Part shown: piece after piece, positions 24,880 to 31,675 of the stretch
Layout of the letters: the number at the start of each line of letters is the position of its first letter
Numbering within the stretch: the first letter of the stretch is position 1
DNA from: Caldifarciminota bacterium
GTDB lineage: Bacteria > Hydrothermota > Tepidihabitantia > B36-G15
Reading direction: 5' to 3'
Length of the DNA stretch: 33,196 nucleotides
NCBI GenBank assembly: GCA_003645615.1
Contig: QNBE01000011.1
Location: 1 to 33,196, forward strand
Notes under the pieces: model-generated
Seen by the model: only the letters and a program-made list of their open reading frames with translations
What the model was told of the DNA's origin: nothing
Databases searched by the model: none
Made by a program: the position numbers and the translations under genes

Positions 24880-25905
24880 GTGCGGATAATCCTCACCTCT
24901 GATCTTCATCTTAAGGTAGATTCGGAAGAGAGGCTTCAGGCATTTCAGGAGGTGCTCAGGGTTGGTCGGGAGCACCAATCGGACTGGATTATAATTGCCG
25001 GTGATCTTTTCGATTCACCTCATGATGCGCGGCGATTGAGACCCAAGCTCCGTGAGATCCTCCGCGGCAATACCCTACCGGTTATGGTCATTCCGGGTAA
25101 TCACGATCATAACTGTTATGAAGAGAACCTCGATTTTGGTGATAACTTCCTCCCTCAGACTGAGCGACCATTTACCATCGTCGATGGTGATGGCTGCCGT
25201 CTGGTATTTATCCCCTACTTTGAAGGTGATCTCACTTCACTGCTCCCCGAGCTCCAAGCTGCGAAGAACCCGGGTATGATTAATATTCTCATCATCCACG
25301 GCAGCTTAGATCTGACCGGACTCTCCCGGCTTGATTTTGGTGAAGAGAAGGAGTACCGCTATCTCCCAATCACTGAAGGTCTTGTTAAGGAACTAAGTTA
25401 TAATTATATTCTTGCCGGCCATTATCATACCGAAGCGGTGCTCAGAAAGATCGGGAGAACAAGATTCATCTATCCCGGATCACCGGTCACCATCACCAAA
25501 AGGGAGATAGGAAGGAGGCATCTCTACCTGATCGACACCAGTAGTACTCCAAAACTCGTCCCCCTTAAGACCCGCTATTACCAACCGATTGAGATTTATG
25601 TTTATCCCGGTGAGGAGAAGAAGGCCTTGGTTGAATTGAAACGGATTATCCAACGCCATGATCCAAATCTGGCCCAGCTGGAGATTACTATCCGAGGTTT
25701 TATCCAGGTAAACGAGAAGGACTTCCGTGGTGTTATCTCCATGATTGTCGGGGATCAAAAAGTCCATAATGAATGGCGTCAGGTCTCCGACCTCATCAGC
25801 GAACCACTATACCGACGGATCAGAAAGAAACTGGATGAGTCTAATCTCAATCCAGAACAGAAACGGAGAGTTGAGCTTCTTCTTATGGAAGCGATGATAA
25901 GATGA
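24880..25905 (+). CDS. Mre11/SbcD-like DNA repair exonuclease (YhaO-type)
   Basis: This protein of about 341 residues is a metallophosphoesterase of the Mre11/SbcD class. Its motifs come in order: 'TSDLHL' (DxH), 'IAGDLFDSPHDARRL' (GDxxD), 'IPGNHDHN' (GNHD), 'IIHGSLD', 'LAGHYHTEAV' (GHxH) and 'YPGSPVTITKRE'. Mre11-type nucleases use two metal ions to process DNA ends together with a Rad50-like ATPase, which here follows with an ATGA overlap. The ORF track uses ATG 24877; GTG 24880 is equally plausible and fits leaderless spacing. The C-terminal capping region is short, which is why I compare it to YhaO rather than to full SbcD. Confidence 0.85.
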   Translation: MRIILTSDLHLKVDSEERLQAFQEVLRVGREHQSDWIIIAGDLFDSPHDARRLRPKLREILRGNTLPVMVIPGNHDHNCYEENLDFGDNFLPQTERPFTIVDGDGCRLVFIPYFEGDLTSLLPELQAAKNPGMINILIIHGSLDLTGLSRLDFGEEKEYRYLPITEGLVKELSYNYILAGHYHTEAVLRKIGRTRFIYPGSPVTITKREIGRRHLYLIDTSSTPKLVPLKTRYYQPIEIYVYPGEEKKALVELKRIIQRHDPNLAQLEITIRGFIQVNEKDFRGVISMIVGDQKVHNEWRQVSDLISEPLYRRIRKKLDESNLNPEQKRRVELLLMEAMIR

Positions 25906-28130
25906 AGATTAAGAGGATCCGAATCAAATCCTATGGTCCGGTCACCGATCTTGATATCAAACCTGTATCTGGGTTCCAGCTCATCTTCGGATACAATGAG
26001 ACCGGTAAGACCCTGACCGTTGATGCCATTATTCGTCTCCTCTCTGGACTCAAAACCAAGGAACTTCTGAGGGTAGAAGAGCCGCCCGAGGGTGAGATCA
26101 TCCTCGATAAAAAAGGGAAGATCATCACTATCACCCGGAGGACAAAGCGGCCATATCGTTACTTAGGGCTTGAAGAACCCCACGATCTTAAGGATATCTA
26201 CATCATCAGGGATAGTGATCTAAGGATCAGTCCTGATACTGACCTCATGAAACGACTGGTAGGGATTGAGACGAGGGAGATCGAGCGGATTCGGGATGGT
26301 GTTCTGAGATTGGGCCGATTGAGTGCCAAGAGGCTCGAGCTTTCCGATCAATATGATCGCATCAGGTCTAGGTACGAAAAGAGCAAAGAGCTTATCCGTG
26401 AGATGAGATCCTATCTCAAAGAGGCCGAGGAGCAGAAACTCGACCAGCTTGAGATTGCCTCAACAAAACTGAGACAGGAACTGACCGGGATCGATCGGGA
26501 AATCAAAGATCTGGAGGAGGCGCGGCGGGTGGAGGATTACAATCGCCTCAGTCAGGCCTGGGAGGAATTTCATGCCGCTGAGAAGAAGGTTGCCGAACTG
26601 GAGGTGTTCGGTCCCGCTCAACTCGACCTTCTCTTAAGGCATCAGAGCACAATTGAACACAGGGAAGAGGATCTCAAATTAATTGAGGAGAGGGTCAAAC
26701 AACAGCAGGAGTATCAGAAGGAACTCATCCAGAAAAAGGAAGAGCTTATTCTTACCTTGCCCGAGAAAGGGGTCGAGGAGCGGATTACCCGGATAAAGGA
26801 GAGGTATGAGCAGCTTCCCCTTCCTTTTCCTATACTCCTGACCAAGTCACTACCATTCGTCTTCCTCCCCTTCCTCTCTCTTGCTACGCTCTTTTACTTC
26901 CGGGTTGGATTGAGTGGGCTCACCCTCCTCTTTGGATTGAGTGGGTTGGCCTTGGCTGCGGTTTTCCTTTATGCGATCTTCCGCTCGGTTTATATTGATG
27001 TAAGGAAGCGTCAATTAAGACGGGAAGCAGAGGCACTGGGTATCTCCTTGGAAGGGGAGGAGCCGATTGAGATCATCCACAGCTTCGGGGAGGAGGTTCA
27101 GAAGAAGGTGAACCAGCTCAGTCGTATTGATGCCGAGCTCAATCTGATTAGCACCGAACTCGAGGAGAATCAAAGGAATCGACATCGGATCGAGAACGAG
27201 ATTAGAGTTAATCGGGAGAAGCTTATCGGCGAATTTAATAAGCTTGGTATCAACGGTATCGATGATTTTTCGAAACGGATGGAGGAGAAGAAACGATATG
27301 AAAAGATACTGGCACGGGCCCGGCAGTCGCTCATCGATTATTTCAACTCCAGTGATACCCGTCAGTGGAAGGAGGGGTTGGAGAAGCTGGCTTCAGGTCT
27401 GAGCAGGGTGAAGGTGAGATTTGATCGTGACCGTTTAGAAAAACTGAAAGGGGAACACCAGTTAAAAACCAAGACATTAGAGGAATGCCTGAACCGGTTA
27501 TCCGAACATAAGGTGAGATTGAAAGACTTTGAACGTCGAGCCGGTCGGCTTGGAATTGCGATTGAGAACGAACCGGATTGGAGTGTTGAGACAATTGACG
27601 GACTCAAACGGATCCTCTCCATGCTCGAGGAGTTTGTTATCAGAATCGATCAGAATACCGAGGCCTCAAGATGTGCAATCCGAATTCTCGACTCCCTAAG
27701 TCAGGAGGATGAAGTCAGACTCTCGGACCTCCTTAGCGGTCGTCTTAGGGCATCCCAGATCTTTGCCGAGATAACCGATGGTCGATATCAGAAAATAAGA
27801 TACGAACCGGAAAGGAAGAGCTTCCTCATCATTCAAAGAGATGGGGGTATTACGGAGCTGGAGAGGTTGAGTAAAGGGACCTTCGATCAGCTCTATCTTG
27901 CCGTCCGAATAGCAATCGCGGAAGGGATTGGCGAGGGGCCGAGATTCATGATTATGGATGACCCCTTCCTCTCTTCAGACCGGAAGCGTTTGGAACGGCA
28001 GTTTGAGATCCTTAAAGGTTTGATCGGAAGAGGCTGGCAGATAATCTATTTCACGGTAAAGGATGAGATTGTGGAACTGGCTGAGAGGTTCATTCGGGCG
28101 AAACCTTTCTTGCTCTCCCAACTACTCTGA
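25902..28130 (+). CDS. Rad50/SbcC-like ATPase with central transmembrane hairpin (YhaN-type)
   Basis: This 742-residue SMC-like ATPase begins 'MKIKRIRIKSYGPVTDLDIK' and has a Walker A motif in 'FGYNETGKTLTVDAII'. The C-terminal signature and Walker B regions are 'ELERLSKGTFDQLYLAVRIA' and 'PRFMIMDDPFLSSD'. Between the nucleotide-binding halves are two long coiled coils. At their tip, around residues 305-370, lie two strongly hydrophobic segments ('FVFLPFLSLATLFYF', 'GLTLLFGLSGLALAAVFLYA') in place of a zinc hook; no CxxC is visible there. This layout is like Bacillus YhaN, which pairs with the nuclease YhaO. The complex is therefore probably membrane-anchored and processes DNA ends. The 3' end overlaps cstA by 41 bp. 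Confidence 0.85.
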   Translation: MKIKRIRIKSYGPVTDLDIKPVSGFQLIFGYNETGKTLTVDAIIRLLSGLKTKELLRVEEPPEGEIILDKKGKIITITRRTKRPYRYLGLEEPHDLKDIYIIRDSDLRISPDTDLMKRLVGIETREIERIRDGVLRLGRLSAKRLELSDQYDRIRSRYEKSKELIREMRSYLKEAEEQKLDQLEIASTKLRQELTGIDREIKDLEEARRVEDYNRLSQAWEEFHAAEKKVAELEVFGPAQLDLLLRHQSTIEHREEDLKLIEERVKQQQEYQKELIQKKEELILTLPEKGVEERITRIKERYEQLPLPFPILLTKSLPFVFLPFLSLATLFYFRVGLSGLTLLFGLSGLALAAVFLYAIFRSVYIDVRKRQLRREAEALGISLEGEEPIEIIHSFGEEVQKKVNQLSRIDAELNLISTELEENQRNRHRIENEIRVNREKLIGEFNKLGINGIDDFSKRMEEKKRYEKILARARQSLIDYFNSSDTRQWKEGLEKLASGLSRVKVRFDRDRLEKLKGEHQLKTKTLEECLNRLSEHKVRLKDFERRAGRLGIAIENEPDWSVETIDGLKRILSMLEEFVIRIDQNTEASRCAIRILDSLSQEDEVRLSDLLSGRLRASQIFAEITDGRYQKIRYEPERKSFLIIQRDGGITELERLSKGTFDQLYLAVRIAIAEGIGEGPRFMIMDDPFLSSDRKRLERQFEILKGLIGRGWQIIYFTVKDEIVELAERFIRAKPFLLSQLL

Positions 28131-29739
28131 TTACTTCAACAATCATCCAGACAACGAAGATGATAATGAAGCCATTTATTATGAAGAGGAGCCAGTTTCC
28201 TTTCTGGTAAAAATTTCTGATATTGAGCACCATCGCCCATCCGGTCATTATCACCATGAAAACCATCGGGAGGGCAGTATAGACAATCGGTTTCTTCTTA
28301 TGCCATAGATAGACCGTTATCACCAAGAGGGCGATCCCAGCCAGAAGTTGATTTGATGCACCAAAGAGAGGCCAGAGGATGAGGGCCCCTTTGCCATCGG
28401 GCCTGGCCATAGCAAGGAGGAAGGCGGTGATAATGACCAATCCGGTTGCCAGATAGCGATTCTTAAAGGGGGTAATATTGAAATCTTGAGCGAGTTCAGT
28501 CACTACATATCGCTGGATCCGAGTTGCGGTGTCGAGGGTGGTGGCGGCAAAGGAGACGATGAAGACACCGAGGATCGTTGCGGCGAAGGTCTTGCTGATC
28601 CCGAGGGCGGTAAGAAAAGTGGTTCCCCCATCGATAAAGGCCGAGAGTTTTGCTCCCAGTCCGGAGGCCGAAGCCCAATCTGCGTATCGACTGCTCCAGG
28701 CCAGCTGGTCACCAAGACCGGCGACACAGGCGATGATGACAATTGTGGCTAAGGCGCCCTCCATCAGCATGCCACCATAGCCGATGAACTGGGCATGAGT
28801 TTCGTTGTCAAGCTGTTTCGAAGTCGTTCCGGAGGAGACGAGGCTGTGGAAGCCGGAGATGGCGCCGCAGGCGACGGTGATAAAAAGAAAGGGCCAGACC
28901 GGCGGGGCATTTTTGGGTGCTGGGACGATGGCCGGAGCGGAGATGTTGGGATGGGCAAAGAGGAGACCCAAGAAGAGAAGCCCCATGGCGACCATAAGCT
29001 CGTGGGCATTGATATAATCCCGGGGCTGGAGTAGAGTCTGGACTGGTAGGACCGAGGCGATGTAGGCGTAGATCATAAGGATAATGACCCAGGTGATGAG
29101 GGAGGGGGTCTGAATCGGGAGATAGGTTCCGATCCAGATGGTAATGTACATGAGGACAATTGCGAGTAGAGAGAGGATGGTAACATTGGCATTCTTCTGA
29201 TAGACGAGATGGCCAAGGAGGATGGCGATCGGAATTTCCATCCAGACCGGAAACACCGAGGTAGGATATAGTCGAAAGAGGAGACCAATAATCATGGCAA
29301 AGATCGAAATGACGATGACTAAGCAGAAGAAGATGACCAGAAGGAATAGGATTCTTGAGGTAGGACTGACGATCTCTTTAGTAGTCTCGCCAATCGACTT
29401 CCCCTTATTCCGGGCTGAGATAACTAAGGATCCAAAGTCGTGGACCGCTCCCATGACGATGGAACCGACTACAACCCAGATGAGGGCCGGGACCCAACCC
29501 CAGATGACACCGATTGCCGGTCCGACGATGGGACCGGTCCCGGCAATCGAGGTGAAGTGATGACCGAAGAGGATCTCCTTCTTGGTCGGGACATAATCGA
29601 TACCATCATTCAACTCTTGGGCCGGGGTGATGGCCTTCCGGTCCAATGAAAATAACCTTCGAGCCAGAAAACGGCCATAGGTCTTGTAGGCGATGATGAA
29701 ACCTAAGTAGACCAGAATGCAGAGGATGAGTCCATTCAT
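28090..29739 (-). CDS. cstA: CstA-family carbon starvation / peptide or pyruvate transporter
   Basis: This 549-residue polytopic membrane protein belongs to the CstA family. It has the conserved start 'AYKTYGRFLARRLFSLD', then 'HFTSIAGTGPIVGPAIG', 'PALIWVVVGSIVMGAVHDFG', 'SGFHSLVSSGTTSKQL', 'YGGMLMEGALATIVI' and 'DTATRIQRYVVTELAQDF'. CstA proteins carry peptides or pyruvate into cells under carbon limitation, probably by proton symport. The length matches the shorter CstA class rather than the 700-residue E. coli protein. The ATG is 6 nt after a TAGAAT box, implying a leaderless message. Its promoter is back-to-back with that of the selenoprotein-like genes. Confidence 0.92.
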   Translation of the reverse strand: MNGLILCILVYLGFIIAYKTYGRFLARRLFSLDRKAITPAQELNDGIDYVPTKKEILFGHHFTSIAGTGPIVGPAIGVIWGWVPALIWVVVGSIVMGAVHDFGSLVISARNKGKSIGETTKEIVSPTSRILFLLVIFFCLVIVISIFAMIIGLLFRLYPTSVFPVWMEIPIAILLGHLVYQKNANVTILSLLAIVLMYITIWIGTYLPIQTPSLITWVIILMIYAYIASVLPVQTLLQPRDYINAHELMVAMGLLFLGLLFAHPNISAPAIVPAPKNAPPVWPFLFITVACGAISGFHSLVSSGTTSKQLDNETHAQFIGYGGMLMEGALATIVIIACVAGLGDQLAWSSRYADWASASGLGAKLSAFIDGGTTFLTALGISKTFAATILGVFIVSFAATTLDTATRIQRYVVTELAQDFNITPFKNRYLATGLVIITAFLLAMARPDGKGALILWPLFGASNQLLAGIALLVITVYLWHKKKPIVYTALPMVFMVIMTGWAMVLNIRNFYQKGNWLLFIINGFIIIFVVWMIVEVIRVVGRARKVSPE

Positions 29740-29745
29740 GGCAAA

Positions 29746-29773
29746 ATTCTATCTCAAGATTCTAATGAGTCAA
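29746..29773 (-). promoter_or_regulatory. Leaderless promoter of cstA
   Basis: Minus strand: TTGACT, a 16-nt spacer and TAGAAT, then 'tttgcc' and the ATG. Its -35 box forms half of the palindrome GTCAACTGTTGAC shared with the divergent promoter. Confidence 0.75.
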
Positions 29774-29776
29774 CTG

Positions 29777-29805
29777 TTGACAACAAGGTGAAAAATAAAT
29801 AAAAT
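29777..29805 (+). promoter_or_regulatory. Promoter of the tandem UGA-containing genes
   Basis: TTGACA, a 17-nt spacer and TAAAAT stand on the plus strand, followed by a short leader with GGAGG 4 nt before the ATG at 29824. The -35 box lies 3 bp from that of cstA on the other strand. I see no separate promoter before the second gene of the pair. Confidence 0.7.
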
Positions 29806-29823
29806 CGCAACAATGGAGGTTAT

Positions 29824-30708
29824 ATGAGATATTTCCTGATCGCCTTACTCCCTCTGATGTTACTTCTCGGCGATGAGCTGATCGTAAATGGTGGTTTCGA
29901 AGAGCCCTTATCGGTTGGATGGACTACTTACGGTGGTTCCAATGTTACCATATCTCGAAGCACTAGCTACCATCCTGATCCCGATTATGAGGCTCGGGTC
30001 TACCAGACAACCGGTGGTGGTAGTGGTCTCCTCTATCAGACCCAGGATATACCCTCGACCAACCTCAAGTTCCGAGTCCAGTTGAAGCTCTACGCCTATG
30101 ATAACCACTACAGTGCCTGGGCAGCGGCTGCCTTTGTTCTCTATTACTGTAAAACGGCAACCCAGATTCTGGGGCGGACAATGTGGGCATATATGAGTCC
30201 GGGCTGCCCCTGGCAGAATAGTTCTACCCTCCACATCTACAAAGTAACCAATCAGAACTGGAATCACTACGAGATCGATGTTGATGAAGAGATCCGAAAT
30301 CATCTTCCCGGTGTCAACCCATCCGAGGTGAAGAAGATAAGGGTTGCCCTTTACACCTCCGCCTACCATTGCTGAGGCGCTACTGAGACGGCACAGGTTT
30401 GTGCCGACAGCGTCTCGTTAACGACAATCCCAGAGGTCGAGCAAGAGAGAGGTTGGGATCTCGGTTGGTTGAGTTTTACTAATCCCACCGATGGCAATCT
30501 TAAGGTCCGTTACGCTTACCAAAGACCCACCAACCTCGGGATAGTAGGCTATGATGTTCAGGGTAGAAACTGCTTCTCCTTCCACCGAAGGCTTTCCGGA
30601 CAAGGAACGATCGGGTTAGATCTGACCCGGTTACCCGAGGGGGTATATCTCCTGAGGATCACCGAGGGGGATCATCAGAGGATCGAGAAGCTGGTGCTCC
30701 TGAAGTAG
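29824..30708 (+). CDS. Putative secreted selenoprotein 1 (in-frame UGA, read through)
   Basis: The ORF track stops at 30375 and restarts at 30469, but both pieces are in one frame, separated only by TGA at 30373-30375. Read through, the product is 294 residues. It has a signal peptide ('MRYFLIALLPLMLLLG'), then a jelly-roll-like binding domain opening 'NGGFEEPLSVGW'. Cys109, the conserved Cys128 in 'PGCPWQNSS', and Cys183 come before the UGA codon at position 184 ('SAYHC-U-GATE'). A type IX-like sorting domain ends the protein ('GIVGYDVQGRNCFSF...LPEGVYLLRIT'). The paralogue immediately downstream has UGA at the homologous codon, and a SECIS-like hairpin follows at the standard distance. Selenocysteine is therefore the best reading. 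The enzymatic role is unknown; Cys-Sec could form a redox-active selenenylsulfide outside the cell. If translation stopped at UGA, the sorting domain would be lost. Confidence 0.8.
30376..30416 (+). promoter_or_regulatory. SECIS-like hairpin of gene 1
   Basis: Directly after the in-frame UGA, a perfect 7-bp stem CGGCACA/TGTGCCG closes a GGTT loop, and the loop's first G is the 21st nucleotide after the codon. A lower GAGA/TCTC helix extends it past a 6-nt bulge on the 3' side. The E. coli fdhF SECIS likewise places a GGUCU loop about 18 nt after its UGA. Confidence 0.75.
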
Positions 30709-30713
30709 GGTTA

Positions 30714-30737
30714 TTGGGGAAGCTTTTGCTGCCCCAA
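30714..30737 (+). other. Hairpin between the tandem genes
   Basis: TTGGGG...CCCCAA encloses AGC-TTTT-GCT, giving a stem of nine pairs with one mismatch, six nucleotides after the first gene's stop. No U-run follows, so it is not a classic terminator. It could protect mRNA or attenuate expression of the second gene. Confidence 0.5.
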
Positions 30738-30755
30738 TATCAGATGGGGGGTAGA

Positions 30756-31634
30756 ATGAGGCTGATAGCGGTGCTGATAGTAGCGGGAGCATTATGGAGT
30801 GGAGAGCTACTAACCAATGGCGGTTTCGAGGAGCCATTAAGTGTCGGCTGGACCAAGGCCCAATACGGTGCCAATATTCTGATTGAGCGGAGTACCGGCC
30901 ATCACCCCGACCCGGACTACGAGGTATACATCTATAAAGGGGATGGTCGCGGCTATGGTAAGATTTACCAGACGGTCAACATCACCACCTTAGATCTCAG
31001 ATTTCAGGCCCAGTTAAGATTTATCACCTATGCGTCCGGCGGGACCGCCTGGGCTGCGGCAGCACTGGTTATCTCCTATCTCAGCAGTAGCAACACCATC
31101 CTCGGTGAAACCAGGATCTGTAACAAGACCACCTATTGTCCATGGCGTAATTCATCGAGGCTCCATCTGATTAATGCCCCGATCGGTTCCTGGAATCATT
31201 TTGAGTTCAACATCGATGAGGAACTGGTGAATCTACCCGGTGTCGACCCGTCCCAGATTGCCAAGATTCGGATTGCGGTATTCGATACCTGTTACGACTG
31301 CTGAGGAGGTACCGAGTGGGCGAAGGTCTTCGCCGACAGCCTGTCACTGGCAACCCTTCCCGGGATAGAAGAAGGTGAATCACATCGGGAGGAGTTAAAG
31401 TTCTCCACGATTGGCCGCCATCTCAATTGTTACTACTCATACTCCAAACCGACCACCCTGGAGATCACCTTAGCCGGTATGGATGGGAGAGAGGTTGCTA
31501 CTATTTCTAAGGAGAGGCTCTCAGGTAGCGGTTGTATCTCTTATGACTTATCCCATTTCTCTTCCGGAATATACTTTCTGATTGTGAAGACAGAGAGAGG
31601 GGTTACCCACCATAAATTCATTCTGATCCATTAG
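30756..31634 (+). CDS. Putative secreted selenoprotein 2 (in-frame UGA, read through)
   Basis: The track ORF ends at TGA 31302-31304, but the same frame stays open to TAG at 31632-31634, giving 292 residues. The ATG at 30756, preceded by GGGGGG, begins a signal peptide ('MRLIAVLIVAGALWSGEL'); the TTG at 30714 in the track lies in a hairpin and is rejected. It parallels its upstream neighbour throughout: 'NGGFEEPLSVGW', 'HHPDPDYE', 'TAWAAAALVISY', 'TYCPWRNSS' (Cys128), 'GSWNHFEFNIDEEL', then 'DTCYDC-U-GGTEWA' with Sec at 183. The region after UGA ends in a sorting domain ('LEITLAGMDGREVA...SSGIYFLIVKTERG') that makes sense only if UGA is read through. A GGUC-loop hairpin follows the UGA. No cysteine-containing homologue is in the window to reveal the ancestral residue. 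Confidence 0.8.
31305..31350 (+). promoter_or_regulatory. SECIS-like hairpin of gene 2
   Basis: After the UGA, 20 nt lead to a GGTC loop closed by a perfect 6-bp stem GGCGAA/TTCGCC. The loop context A-GGTC-T is the same as in the E. coli fdhF SECIS apex. A lower helix AGTG/CACT, extended by CC/GG, can form. Compared with gene 1, two stem pairs differ by paired (compensatory) changes. Confidence 0.75.
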
Positions 31635-31644
31635 AGGCCTTATC

Positions 31645-31668
31645 CGGGCAGGGCATTCGCCCTGCCCG
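31645..31668. terminator. Bidirectional-type hairpin between convergent genes
   Basis: A perfect 10-bp stem CGGGCAGGGC/GCCCTGCCCG with an ATTC loop lies 10 nt after the second UGA-containing gene and just before the end of the convergent gene. There is only a short T-rich stretch after it, so termination strength is uncertain. Confidence 0.65.
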
Positions 31669-31675
31669 TTAGATT

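Noticed and set aside
30469-30708. Separate 79-aa ORF in the track
   Set aside because: It is in the same frame as 29824-30375 and separated only by TGA. It has no ribosome-binding site and starts at an internal residue of the sorting region, so I treat it as the C-terminal half of the UGA-containing gene.
29824-31634. General reassignment of TGA to Gly or Trp
   Set aside because: Many clear genes here end with TGA at the expected family length (nikR, topA, trmFO overlap junctions, the phosphoesterase). A genome-wide code change would extend them into their neighbours.
31645-31668. REP element or CRISPR-type repeat
   Set aside because: It occurs once in the window as a simple perfect hairpin between convergent genes; a terminator is a simpler explanation. 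No CRISPR-like direct repeats were seen anywhere.
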